DNA of 64,000 nucleotides from Psychroflexus torquis ATCC 700755. GTDB lineage: Bacteria > Bacteroidota > Bacteroidia > Flavobacteriales > Flavobacteriaceae. Under the pieces are notes generated by a model. The model was given only the letters and a program-made list of their open reading frames with translations. It had not been told where the DNA came from and ran no database searches. The DNA lies in NCBI RefSeq assembly GCF_000153485.2, contig NC_018721.1:1860001-1924000 (forward strand). The letters are read 5' to 3'. Of this stretch, positions 18,243 to 27,235 are shown in pieces; within the stretch, counting starts at the first letter, position 1; each line of letters begins with the position of its first letter. Position numbers and translations under genes: made by a program.

Positions 18243-19346
18243 TTATTTAATCAAATTCATTATTTTTAAGGCTTTGTACCAATAGTAAAAACCTGATTTG
18301 TCTGGTTGTTTTTTTAGTCTGTTCAAGAAATTCCAATCAGGATCTTCAATGTTTAATTCCTTTATATCTTGATCTTGAAAATAGTCGATTGGTGATAAAT
18401 CTTTGTGCAATATTTTAGCTGATACATAGGCAATATGTGCAGCAGCAAGAACAGCATCATCAATCCTAAAATTGCCAACCATTAAAAAACCAGTACCAAA
18501 AGCTCGTATTCCTTTTTGTAGCTCAATAAATTTTTGTTTTTCATCTGCTGAGCCTTTTCCTTTTTTAGCAAGAATTGCACAGGTGTCTATGGTGTCCTGC
18601 AACACCTTTTTAGGAGTTAAATCTGATGTTTCAGTCTTACGATATTCAATTTCTTGCACTGCAAAGACTTCAAAACTTTGAGCAACAATTTCCATATTCT
18701 CTAGTCTTTCGAAGAGTTTACTTAAATCAAATAATTGTTTACAAATCTCCATAGAAAATGGCTGTTGGTCTCTTCCTTTAAAATAGGGAATCCCAACAGT
18801 ATTTGGAGTAAAAGCCGTAAGCTTATCACCTGTAATAGCTTCAATAGTGGGCACTGTAATGTTCGTTTCACCTTCTGTCTCAATCCATTTGGTTTGAACT
18901 GGTTTTTCAGTTAATTCTGGGTAAATAGCATCTTCAATTAATACATCTAAGAGAATGGTTCCAGAATATTTACCTTTCGTTACAGAATCAAAAGTAAAAG
19001 AATAATGAGCTTTTGGAACACCTTCTTTATAACTGCGGTGTTCATCTAGTTCAAATGATTTAAAGTTTGATGAATCAATAACGGTATTCAATAGTGTTTC
19101 TAGGGTTTCTCTGTCGGTATTACAAATGATATCAATATCGATGGAGAATCTATTTCCTTCTTCCAATAAGAGTACAAGGCTGGTAACACCTTTGAAAACA
19201 AAATTTAGACCATTAGCTTTGATGCGTTCTAGTAAATGTAACACATAAATCATTTTTTCTAGAATGGCTTTGTCTATTCGCTTGTGAGCTGCTTTTTTTT
19301 TGAAAGTGTCTAACCAATCCTCCGTAAAGCAATGTTCCTTTATCAT
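18243..19346 (-). CDS. AbiEii/AbiGii-family nucleotidyltransferase toxin
   Basis: This 367-residue protein is the toxin half of an AbiE-type (type IV) toxin-antitoxin and phage-abortive system. It has the nucleotidyltransferase core: FKGVTSLVLLLEEGNRFSIDIDI contains the GG/S motif and DxD metal ligands (about residues 51-75). A C-terminal helical region follows. Characterised AbiEii-type toxins modify tRNA by nucleotide addition. The start overlaps the stop of the antitoxin-like gene by 4 bp (ATGA), a tight translational coupling. It looks intact. Confidence 0.88.
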   Translation of the reverse strand: MIKEHCFTEDWLDTFKKKAAHKRIDKAILEKMIYVLHLLERIKANGLNFVFKGVTSLVLLLEEGNRFSIDIDIICNTDRETLETLLNTVIDSSNFKSFELDEHRSYKEGVPKAHYSFTFDSVTKGKYSGTILLDVLIEDAIYPELTEKPVQTKWIETEGETNITVPTIEAITGDKLTAFTPNTVGIPYFKGRDQQPFSMEICKQLFDLSKLFERLENMEIVAQSFEVFAVQEIEYRKTETSDLTPKKVLQDTIDTCAILAKKGKGSADEKQKFIELQKGIRAFGTGFLMVGNFRIDDAVLAAAHIAYVSAKILHKDLSPIDYFQDQDIKELNIEDPDWNFLNRLKKQPDKSGFYYWYKALKIMNLIK

Positions 19347-20107
19347 TTGATGATGTCTTTTACTAGAGGGTACATAGTGTTGGTCATAAACTGCTTAATG
19401 TCTTGTTCTCTTTCTCTACGTTTGGCGTAACTGAATAATTTGGTATAGTTAAGTGTATAGTTTTTTAAAGCATTTTCATAGATGTGCATCAGCTCAGCAC
19501 CTTGGTAGAAATAGAATAATTTGTTTTCTGTATACAGGTCTACTAATATTTTTTCAAGCAGGGGAGTATAGAATTTAGTTTTCTTTTCAGCTCTTTTTGA
19601 AATGGGCGATCTAGTGATGAGTTTTTTTATGATAACAGGCTTTTGACTCTCTGAGATATAAAATTCAATCGCTTTTTCATCTGGATTTAGATAGAAATCG
19701 AATCGAAAAGAATCTTTCAATTCGTAATAGAGCGATTCAACACAGTCTTTTTCAATTTCAATGATGATTAATTTTTTTCCTGCTTGATGTTGAGAAAATT
19801 CATTTATCCAATCAGTGTCCCAAACACAGTATTTTACATCTTCAAAACGCTCAGAAATAACTTTGGCAAGTTTTAAAATCTCTCCAGAAATTTCAGGTTT
19901 ATATTTTGGTTTGTATGAAATGGTATAATAACCTCTTTGAATAGATTTGATAATATTCTTATTCTTAAGGTCATATATTCTCCAACCAAATGTGCCTTCT
20001 TTCAGATTTGGCTCGAAATACCTAAAAAAATCAAATAGCTCTTCTCTTGAGAAAGCCTCTCTGTTCTTAAATTCCTCTAGAAGTCTATTTTCAATGATTT
20101 TCGGCAT
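19343..20107 (-). CDS. AbiEi-like antitoxin (DUF6577-type)
   Basis: This 254-residue protein precedes and overlaps the AbiEii gene. The N-terminal ~70 residues look like a winged helix (FSREELFDFFRYFEPNLKEGTFGWRIYDLKNKNIIKSIQRGYYTI), as in AbiEi-type antitoxins that bind their own promoter. The rest is alpha/beta, ending in KRREREQDIKQFMTNTMYPLV. The antitoxin role is inferred from this domain order and the 4-bp overlap with a toxin gene. Confidence 0.75.
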   Translation of the reverse strand: MPKIIENRLLEEFKNREAFSREELFDFFRYFEPNLKEGTFGWRIYDLKNKNIIKSIQRGYYTISYKPKYKPEISGEILKLAKVISERFEDVKYCVWDTDWINEFSQHQAGKKLIIIEIEKDCVESLYYELKDSFRFDFYLNPDEKAIEFYISESQKPVIIKKLITRSPISKRAEKKTKFYTPLLEKILVDLYTENKLFYFYQGAELMHIYENALKNYTLNYTKLFSYAKRREREQDIKQFMTNTMYPLVKDIIK

Positions 20108-20344
20108 TTAAAAAATTTTATTTATACCAAATATAGTAAAAATTGGCGAATATTGGAAATCAAATAAACGCCAGTAAATAAAATAACTGGCTAATATTAG
20201 AAATAGTCATTGAGTACGTTGGAAAAAGAGCTTGACTGTGCGGTGGGCTGTTTTTTCAGATTGTAGGCAACGTTATTACTTACTTTACCCCCTCATTAAA
20301 GTAGTTTTTATATTTACTAAGAAACAAGAAAAGAATTAAACCCT

Positions 20345-20509
20345 TGTTTTGAAAATACAGGCCATCATATTATAAAGCTTAGTGTTTATCTTTCAGAATA
20401 TGATTTAGATTATGTTGAAGAGTACCCTTTAGCCATCAACCAACTTTTAGGTGTTGTTAGAACAAAAATAGACAGAGTTTTAACCTTTAAGTATGCACTA
20501 GGATTTTGA
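20345..20509 (+). pseudogene. IS110-family transposase relic, central fragment
   Basis: The 55-codon frame CFENTGHHIIKLSVYLSEYDLDYVEEYPLAINQLLGVVRTKIDRV resembles the ExTG..IxxxKG..R.K.DxxDA region of IS110 transposases, with key residues degraded (RTKIDRVLT in place of RGKSDKIDA). It ends at TGA 20509. A second copy lies at 22645-22809. Confidence 0.65.
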
Positions 20510-20563
20510 CAGTTTTATATGGCGTGATTTTTTACGCGGCGTTTTATAAACTATGTTATCTAC

Positions 20564-20822
20564 CTAAGTGTAGCCGTAAAATTTAGGCTTTTGTAAACTT
20601 CCAAAAATCGTTTTTTGGGACAGGTGCTTCGTAAGTTTTAATATCGGTGGAGCCAGTGACTTGATACGATAATTTCCAAGCATGCAGGCAAATCGATAAA
20701 GGAAAGTATTCTTGATCTGAACCATATTTTTCATCTCCGATAATAGGGAGTTCCACATGCGCTAACTGGGCTCTTATTTGATGGAACCGACCAGTTTTAA
20801 GTTTTATTTCTAAAAGATAACC
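20564..20822 (-). pseudogene. 3'-end fragment of an RluA-type pseudouridine synthase gene, copy 2
   Basis: This copy matches the last ~85 codons of the intact gene at 22883-23551 (LLEIKLKTGRFHQIRAQLAHVELPIIGDEKYGS and the tail) with a few substitutions. It stops at the exact point where the decayed AbiEii frame ends (20822). It preserves the gene end but has no start of its own. Confidence 0.85.
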
Positions 20823-21810
20823 TAAATTTTTTTAATTCTAATGTTAAGTTCAGCCGTTCGTTTCATCATTTTGCTAAACGATAGAGTAGCACCATAAAAC
20901 ATGCTTTCTTGCATGGTTTTATAATCTTTCTCCCATTCTTTAATTGTTTCTTCTGGTGGTTTAATGTTAATTAATTGGGGGGTATGGTTTGCATAGTCAA
21001 TTCCTCTTATTGCATTGAAATTCTTTCTGTGTGCAATAATTGTATCGTATAATTCAACATCTTTCAAAGCTTCTGTGCCGTGAATTGTATCCATTAGTTT
21101 TTCTAGATCATACAAATGACGACTCATTCTCTCTACTCTTATAAATTTAGATTCTTTTTGGAATTCCTAATGCAATAGGAATATCTTCTCTAGAAATGTT
21201 CGTTTAGGAGAAACAACAAGTATTGTTATTTTTTTTCAGCAAAGGGGAGTTCTCTAAATTCCTCAGAGACCATAGAAATAATGGGTTTATTTTCTACAGG
21301 TTCCATTAAGGAACGCGCACCAACTTCTATCAAAACTCTTGTCCTTAAATAGTTAGATGTTTCTGTTAAAGATTTATCTTAATTCAATAACTAAGGGATC
21401 AGTGTCTGTGTCTTTTGTTTCTTGAACAACTAATTCATAATCTTGAACATTAATTTAATTAAAGCATCATTGATGTCTTTATAAAATTCATTTCCAATAA
21501 AGGAACAAGAGGCTTTACGTAACTTTTTAACTTGAGTTTTACTCAATTGACCTTTAAAGCCTAAATATTTTCTGTCAATTACTAAGTCGATATCTTCTGA
21601 AAAACGTTCAATTAAATTCCATGCTTTACTCAAAGATGTTCCTCCTTTAAAAATAATATGTTTTGAGTAAGATAATGAAAATATAATATTCAATGATAAA
21701 GTTACCCACCAATCTTTTTCAACTGCAGAAGATGGAAACCCAGTTTTTTCACTGACTTGATTGAATATGTTCAGTTTATCTTTTTTGCTAAGTCTTATAA
21801 AGTTTTTCAT
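20822..21810 (-). pseudogene. AbiEii-family nucleotidyltransferase toxin, decayed
   Basis: Three frame-broken pieces make up one gene. The N-terminal piece (21810-21430) has HIIFKGGTSLSKAWNLIERFSEDIDLVI, the intact GGTS and DxDL motifs. A middle piece (about 21430-21240) reads YELVVQETKDTDTDPLVIEL and YLRTRVLIEVGARSLMEPVE. The C-terminal piece (21127-20822) starts MSRHLYDLEKLMDTIHGTEAL. Several frameshifts and a stop separate them, so the toxin is inactivated. Its partner gene is intact, which fits a toxin lost under selection. Confidence 0.85.
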
Positions 21811-22397
21811 GATTTGCTATTCTTTATAATTTTAGAAATCCAAACAGGAGCTAGTTTAGCATCATACTCTTTAATTTCTTTTTCAAGATGTATTTTAATT
21901 TTTTCTAATTGTTCTGCTGTTACATTGTCTTTTCCAATTTCCTTAAGTGCTTGAATAATTAAACTTGTAATTTCTCCTTTTACAGCTAAGTTTTTTGGGG
22001 ATGTTCGCTTGAATTTTATTGTTCTTTTACCAACTACTATACTTCTTGGAGTTCCGTCAGTTAAGAAAACAACATTCATTGGGATTTGAGTCGATAATCC
22101 TAATTTATTAAGAGCTGCTGTTCCTGTTGGTATAATTCGTGCTTTATCTCGTTCAGCAATTGCTACTGCAATTGCTTCTATTGTCGGATATAAAACTCCT
22201 AAAAGTTTGTCTTGTTTTGGGTATAAATATATTCCATGAGCTAGTCTTACTAAGAACTTTTTGTTTTTAAGTCTGAGTAACGTTTTTTTCACAACTTCAA
22301 CATTTCCTATATCATCAAAGTTAGAGGGGAATAGAATACTCCCTCTTTTCATTAATTTTATTTCGTTTTCAATTCTAGATTGAACTGATTTAGTCAT
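21807..22397 (-). CDS. AbiEi-like antitoxin (DUF6088-type)
   Basis: This 196-residue protein has an N-terminal winged-helix-like region (IENEIKLMKRGSILFPSNFDDIGNVEVVKKTLLRLKNKKFLVRLAHGIYLYPK) and a core with IIPTGTAALNKLGLSTQIPMNVVFLTDG, the pattern of DUF6088/AbiEi antitoxins. Its stop overlaps the start of the decayed toxin by 4 bp. It is intact although the toxin is not. It differs in family from the antitoxin at 19343, so the two AbiE modules are not copies of each other. Confidence 0.8.
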   Translation of the reverse strand: MTKSVQSRIENEIKLMKRGSILFPSNFDDIGNVEVVKKTLLRLKNKKFLVRLAHGIYLYPKQDKLLGVLYPTIEAIAVAIAERDKARIIPTGTAALNKLGLSTQIPMNVVFLTDGTPRSIVVGKRTIKFKRTSPKNLAVKGEITSLIIQALKEIGKDNVTAEQLEKIKIHLEKEIKEYDAKLAPVWISKIIKNSKS

Positions 22398-22507
22398 TAT
22401 TCATCTATTTATGTCCCAAATTTAGTAATTATTTGGGACAACAATTTCACTTTTCATAAAAATTATTATTGAAGTAGTTAGAGAAGTATAAGCTCTTTTT
22501 ATTTTGC

Positions 22508-23120
22508 TCGTGCCTTACAAAATAAAAAGAGCTTGACTGTGCGGTGGGCTTTTTTTTCAGATTGTGGGCAACGTTATTCTTTACTTTACCCCTCATTAAA
22601 GTAGTTTTTATATTTACTAAGAAGCAAGAAAAGAATTAAACCCTTGTTTTGAAAATACAGGCCATCATATTATAAAACTTAGTGTTTATCTTTCAGAATA
22701 TGATTTAGATTATGTTGAAGAGTACCCTTTAGCCATCAACCAACTTTTAGGTGTTGTTAGAACAAAAATAGACAGGGTTTTAACCTTTAAGTATGCACTA
22801 GGATTTTGACAGCTTTATAAAGCGAAATTTTTTATGCGGTGCTTTATAAATTATGAAATCTACCTAAGTGTGGCCGTAAAATTTAGATTTTTGTAAACTT
22901 CCAAAAATCATTTTTTGGGACAGGTGCTTCGTATGTTTTAATATCAGTGGAGCCAGTGACTTGATACGATAATTTCCAAGCATGCAGGCAAATCGATAAA
23001 GGAAGGTATTCTTGATCTGAACCATATTTTTCATCTCCGATAATAGGGAGTTCCATATGCGCTAACTGGGCTCTTATTTGATGGAACCGACCCGTTTTAG
23101 GTTTTATTTCTAAAAGATAG
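22508..23120. repeat. Long direct repeat, right copy (IS110 relic + intact rluA 3' end)
   Basis: This is the counterpart of 20225-20822. It includes the IS110 relic at 22645 and the 3' coding end of the intact RluA-type gene. Identity between the copies looks to be about 95% or more by eye. Confidence 0.85.
22645..22809 (+). pseudogene. IS110-family transposase relic, second copy of the central fragment
   Basis: The fragment encodes the same 55-codon stretch as 20345-20509 (CFENTGHHIIKLSVYLSEYDL...), ending at TGA 22809, with only a few base differences. It was duplicated as part of the long direct repeat rather than by separate transposition. Confidence 0.65.
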
Positions 23121-23551
23121 CCAAAATTATTTTCGTCTATAACTTGATAAGAAAGAATGCATTTTAGAGATTCTTTAGATTTTAAAGACACGATATCCGC
23201 TCTTTTTTCTAGGTTGTTTTTGACAAGAAAATTAGTCAAGGTTTTTTTGCTCTTTAAGGGCTTCTTTTGAACAATTGCTAAATAGGTTTTTTGAACTTTT
23301 CTACCGCTAAACAGCTCATTGAATCCCACAAGAATACTTTTTTTCTTAGCAAAAACCAATACACCACTTGTTACGCGATCCAATCTATGTATAACCCCGA
23401 TATAGGGCTTCCGTTTCTTTTTTAAAAGGTGATGCAGCACTTGATTCTCAACCGTGAGATTCTCATAAGGACTTTTTTCACTAATAAGCCCAGCCATTTT
23501 GTTCACGACTATATAATCGTTGTTTTCTTGTAGTACTTCCAAGTTGGGCAT
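22883..23551 (-). CDS. RluA-family pseudouridine synthase
   Basis: This 222-residue enzyme isomerises uridine to pseudouridine in rRNA or tRNA. It has the RluA catalytic motif GVIHRLDRVTSGVLVFAK (Asp near residue 58) and the downstream KPKTGRFHQIRAQLAHMELPIIGDEKYG motif. No S4 domain is present, which fits a short RluA/RluC-type member. It is the only full-length copy. Its 3' end has been the target or junction of repeated duplication, with partial copies at 20564 and 17800. Confidence 0.9.
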   Translation of the reverse strand: MPNLEVLQENNDYIVVNKMAGLISEKSPYENLTVENQVLHHLLKKKRKPYIGVIHRLDRVTSGVLVFAKKKSILVGFNELFSGRKVQKTYLAIVQKKPLKSKKTLTNFLVKNNLEKRADIVSLKSKESLKCILSYQVIDENNFGYLLEIKPKTGRFHQIRAQLAHMELPIIGDEKYGSDQEYLPLSICLHAWKLSYQVTGSTDIKTYEAPVPKNDFWKFTKI

Positions 23552-23910
23552 CAGCAGCAGTTTTCTTTTAAAATTTTACTAGGGTATTTATACTTTCCCT
23601 AATTTCAAGTGATTACTGGCTATATAATTTTGTTGACTTCAATAAAATAATGGTCATCAAAATTGATATAAAGCACCCCCCTTTATCAATAAGGGGTTAA
23701 CTTATTACAGCTCTCTTGTAGCAATATGTAATTATTTACCGTCAATGTTAGACTATTTTAGCTTTTTTGTCCCTTTTTTAGTCAATTTTAAAAATGCATC
23801 AGCTTAATGGTTTTACAAAAATCACAAGCTGCTGTATTCAAATAAGCATATTTTTTTTAATTTAATAGACGTTTTAAAAAGGGCTATTAGCACCTTAAGT
23901 CATAAACCAA
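23552..23910. other. Intergenic stretch without recognised gene
   Basis: AT-rich DNA between the rluA start and the aldehyde dehydrogenase terminator. A short CCCC/GGGG hairpin lies near 23680-23700. I find no plausible coding frame or RNA gene. Confidence 0.5.
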
Positions 23911-23936
23911 AAAACCCCAGAGTTTTCTGGGGTTTT
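23911..23936 (-). terminator. Terminator of the aldehyde dehydrogenase gene
   Basis: AAAACCCCAGA and TCTGGGGTTTT form an 11-bp stem with a 4-base loop, 30 bp past the stop codon on the minus strand. The U-rich arm fits an intrinsic terminator. Confidence 0.85.
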
Positions 23937-23965
23937 CATTAATTGAAAATAAATTTCACTTATAC

Positions 23966-25468
23966 TTAAAAGAGTCCCATAGGCTTCTTGTCATAAGAAA
24001 CCAGCATGTTTTTTACAACACGGTAGTGATCTAACGCCATTTTATGGTTTTCACGACCGAATCCTGAATCTTTCACACCACCAAAAGGAGCGTGAGCAGG
24101 ATAGGTATTGTATTGATTTACCCACACTCTACCAGCTTGAATAGCACGTGGAACTTGGAATAATTCATGAGCATCACGAGACCAAACACCTGCTCCTAAG
24201 CCATAAGGGGTATCGTTAGCAATAGCTATTGCTTCTTCCGTAGAACTAAAGGTAGTCAATGCGACAACTGGTCCAAAAATTTCTTCTTGAAATACACGCA
24301 TGTCGTTTGTTCCTTTCAATACGGTTGGTTGTACATAGTATCCTCCAGAAAGATCACCTTCATGGTTACCAGCTTCTCCACCAGCTAATACAATGGCTCC
24401 TTCTTCTTTACCGATATTGATGTAGTCAAGAATCTTTTCACATTGTGCTTTAGAAACTTGAGAACCAATCATTGTTTCTGGATCTAGAGGGTCACCCGCT
24501 TTAACTAGCTTTAAGCGTTCTTGCATCTTTTCTATAAAAAGATCAGCAATGTCTTCGTGAACTAGAATACGAGATGGTGTCGTACAGATCTCTCCTTGGT
24601 TAAGGGCGAACATCAACGCACCTTCAATAGATTTGCTAAAGAATTCGTCGTCTTGCTCTGCTACTGATGGAAAGAAAACATTAGGAGATTTTCCACCTAG
24701 TTCCATAGTTACAGGAATAATGTTTTCTGCTGCATTGTGGTATACTTTTCGACCTGTTTCTGTAGAACCAGTGAAGGAAAGTTTATCTATGCGTTTTGAT
24801 GTTGCTAAAGCCTGTCCAGCTTCTGCACCAAAACCAGTTACAATATTTAATACGCCTGCAGGTAAGATGTCACCAATAAGCTCCATTAAAACAATAACGC
24901 TGGTTGGCGTTTGTTCTGCTGGTTTCACAATTGCTGTACAACCTGCTGCTAAAGCTGGCGCGATTTTCCAAGCTAACATGAGCATTGGGAAATTCCAAGG
25001 AATGATTTCACCAACAACACCTATAGGCTCATTTAAAGCTATGCTTAATGTGTTCTTGTCGTGTTCTGAAATACTTCCTTCGTCTGCCCGAATAACTCCA
25101 GCAAAATAGCGAAAATGATCAATACAGTAAGGGATATCGGCTGCACGGGCTTCACGGATTGGTTTTCCGTTATCAATGGTCTCTAAAGTTGCCAGATACT
25201 CTAGGTTATCTTCCATGACCTGCGCAATTTTTAATAACATATTGCTTCGTTCTGCAGCTGAAGAGCTACTCCACGAGGGAAACGCGTCATGTGCGGCGTC
25301 TAAAGCCAGATCTACATCTTCTTGAGTGGAACGTGCTGCCTGAGTAAATACCTTCCCATCTACGGGAGATACATTATCGAAATATTGACCTTTTATAGGA
25401 GCAACGAAGTTACCACCAATAAAATTCTCATATCTTTCTTTGAATATAGGTTTAGTTACATTTGCCAT
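23966..25468 (-). CDS. NAD(P)-dependent aldehyde dehydrogenase (AldB/ExaC-like)
   Basis: This 500-residue cytoplasmic enzyme oxidises aldehydes to acids. It has the NAD-binding motif FTGSTETGRKV, the general-base Glu in VTMELGGKSPNVFF (about 265), and the nucleophile Cys in NQGEICTTPSRILV (about 304). Length and the C-terminal FGRENHKMALDHYRVVKNML match the AldB / acetaldehyde dehydrogenase II group. Upstream lies a ruined AraC-type regulator gene in the same orientation. Its intact paralogue at 32936 has homologous downstream flanking DNA, so that regulator may control this gene (inference). Confidence 0.93.
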   Translation of the reverse strand: MANVTKPIFKERYENFIGGNFVAPIKGQYFDNVSPVDGKVFTQAARSTQEDVDLALDAAHDAFPSWSSSSAAERSNMLLKIAQVMEDNLEYLATLETIDNGKPIREARAADIPYCIDHFRYFAGVIRADEGSISEHDKNTLSIALNEPIGVVGEIIPWNFPMLMLAWKIAPALAAGCTAIVKPAEQTPTSVIVLMELIGDILPAGVLNIVTGFGAEAGQALATSKRIDKLSFTGSTETGRKVYHNAAENIIPVTMELGGKSPNVFFPSVAEQDDEFFSKSIEGALMFALNQGEICTTPSRILVHEDIADLFIEKMQERLKLVKAGDPLDPETMIGSQVSKAQCEKILDYINIGKEEGAIVLAGGEAGNHEGDLSGGYYVQPTVLKGTNDMRVFQEEIFGPVVALTTFSSTEEAIAIANDTPYGLGAGVWSRDAHELFQVPRAIQAGRVWVNQYNTYPAHAPFGGVKDSGFGRENHKMALDHYRVVKNMLVSYDKKPMGLF

Positions 25469-25916
25469 AATTATATATTTTGATTTTTAAATCCTGCTTA
25501 CGAAAACAAGCGGGATTTTGTTATACTACAAATGTATGGCGAGAGCTAACTCATGAAGTTATTCGTGAGGGTCAATAACTTATGAAAAAAGTTCAGTATA
25601 CTATTTTTTAAAATAATTATATATAGTTATTGTATTAACCTACTGAACTATAGGTTTTTAAAATATGTCATATTAATTTTAAATATCCGTTGGACTAATT
25701 AAGAACATTTTTTTTGAAAGCGATTTTAAAGTTAGAGTGGTTATTATAACCCATATCTAATATCAAATTATATTTATAATGCCGTATGAATAAATTGAAT
25801 TATTTTTTGATTGATTGATTGAAATCAAAAATAACTAGCATAGCCTTAGCTACGGTAATTATTTTTGATGAAAAGCAGGCTAAAAAGAAACGATTTATTG
25901 CGTCATTATAGGTCTA

Positions 25917-27039
25917 ATACCAAATATGTTTTGTATTGCCGTATATTTTTCGTATATTTATGAATGGGAAGAAAAGCAATTTTAGAGATCAAGGAATCAG
26001 ATTCGGAGCTAAACAAACTCTTGTTAAAACAGAAAACGTTAAAAGCAGAAAAACGTTTAAAGAGTTTGCTAGCCATTAAGTCTGGCAAATTTGAAACCCG
26101 ACAAGAATTAGCTGATTTTTTAGGGATTCATATCAGAACCCTAGAAAGGTGGATTGTGAACTACAATGCTGGTGGGGTTGAGATGATGTTAACTGATAAG
26201 CCTAAAAATAAAACGTCTAAAATTATTACACCACAAATACATAAGGGTTTATCCCAAAGAGTACATGACCCAAATAATCCTTTTTTGGGATACTGGGATG
26301 CTCAAAATTGGGTAGAACAAGAGTATGGCGTAGTTGTTAAGTACCAACGGATCCGTGAGTATTTGATTCAGCATTTTAAAACAAAACCCAAGACTCCTAG
26401 GAAATCTCACTACAAAAAAGATGTAGAGGCTGAAAAAGCTTTTTTAAAAACTCCCTAATACGCTAGATAACATTAGAATTAGTCTTAATAAAGATAGTTA
26501 CGACTCTGTTAATTTATACTTTCAAGATGAAGCTCGATTTGGAATGATGAATCATCTTGGAAAATACATAACCGCTAGCGGTGTAAAGCCAATAGTGACC
26601 TATCAACATATTTATAAAACGACCTATCTATATGGTAGTTACTCTCCAATAAACGGAGACTCTTTTGTTTGGGAAATAAATGGTGTAAGTACTAACATAT
26701 TTCAAGCCTATCTGCGGGAATTTTCAACACATAATCCAAAGGAATATAAAATTGTAGTGATTGATAATGCAGGATTTCATTCTACAAAAAATATAGAGGT
26801 GCCACAAAATATAGTCTTGTTAAGAATACCCCCATACAATCCTGAACTAAACCCATGCGAACAAGTATGGCAATACATTAAAAATCGATTTAAGAATCAA
26901 AGATTCGAATCGATGAAAAGTTTAAAAGAATGGCTAAGCGAAATGGTCTGCGAAATGAAACCTGAAACCATTAAATCTATAACAGGAAACCATCATTTTC
27001 TAAAGGCTTTTAATACGGCATTTAATAACTAAATTGGTA
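25917..27039 (+). mobile_element. IS630-family insertion sequence
   Basis: The ~1.12-kb element has ends ATACCAAAT (left) and AATTGGTA (right), flanked by TA on both sides, as expected for IS630/Tc1-mariner target duplication. It lies inside the end of a MITE. It carries one transposase gene in two frames. A truncated relative lies at 32427-32800. Confidence 0.88.
25964..27032 (+). CDS. IS630 transposase in two overlapping frames
   Basis: The first frame (25964-26458) encodes the paired helix-turn-helix half (MGRKAILEIKESDSELN..., ADFLGIHIRTLERWIVNYNAGG). The second (in-frame from about 26449 to 27032) encodes the DDE half. Its triad is in YFQDEARFG, IVVIDNAGFHS and NPELNPCEQVW. The switch is +1, at TTTTTTAAAAAC near 26437-26450. 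Several IS630 elements use programmed frameshifting at A-runs, so this may be functional; a simple 1-base insertion is the alternative. No separate start for the second half is convincing. Confidence 0.85.
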
Positions 27040-27176
27040 TAATTTGGTATAATTAAATATCAGACGCTTTTAAATCACCTCCTTCCAGTAGTTCTTTAGC
27101 TTTTTGTAGGCGCTTGTCTTTCAGCCATTTCCCAGAAGGTTCTTTATATTCTGAAGTAAAGAAGGGCAGCAAAAAA

Positions 27177-27205
27177 AACTCCCAAACACTAGTGCTTGGG
27201 AGTTT
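27177..27205 (-). terminator. Terminator of the phosphoesterase gene
   Basis: AAACTCCCAA and TTGGGAGTTT pair with an internal CACTAGTG, followed by a T-run on the minus strand, 30 bp after the stop at 27236. Confidence 0.88.
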
Positions 27206-27235
27206 AAAAAAAGATAATAAATACTAGGAGGAAAA

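Larger units (their letters stand above)
20225..20822. repeat. Long direct repeat, left copy (IS110 relic + rluA 3' end)
   Basis: About 600 bp here are nearly identical to 22508-23120 in the same orientation. The shared block starts at AAAAAGAGCTTGACTGTGCG, runs through an IS110 relic (20345-20509), and ends inside the rluA 3' coding sequence. The second AbiE module lies exactly between the two copies. This is either a duplicated integration target or a recombination product. Confidence 0.85.
25760..27051. mobile_element. MITE inserted in the AraC pseudogene, itself split by IS630
   Basis: The left part (about 25760-25916) begins near ATCAAATTATATTTATAATG and contains the block CAAAAATAACTAGCATAGCC. 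It ends at ATAGGTCTA where the IS630 begins; the missing end (ATTTGGTATA) is found just after the IS at 27042-27051. The same unit in opposite orientation, unbroken, is at 46246-46455. The MITE ends resemble the IS630 ends, which suggests mobilisation by that transposase. Confidence 0.75.
25671..27165 (-). pseudogene. AraC-family regulator gene split by insertions
   Basis: Two pieces flank the mobile DNA. 27165-27052 encodes SEYKEPSGKWLKDKRLQKAKELLEGGDLKASDI. 25759-25671 encodes LDMGYNNHSNFKIAFKK, then shifts frame before ISPTD. Both match the C-terminal helix-turn-helix of the intact paralogue at 32936-33775. The N-terminal ~200 codons are gone. The gene lies upstream of the aldehyde dehydrogenase gene, the usual position of its regulator. 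Confidence 0.9.

Noticed and set aside
18061..18285. 74-codon plus-strand frame
   Set aside because: It is the antisense of the hsdM remnant, which has clear family motifs on the minus strand.
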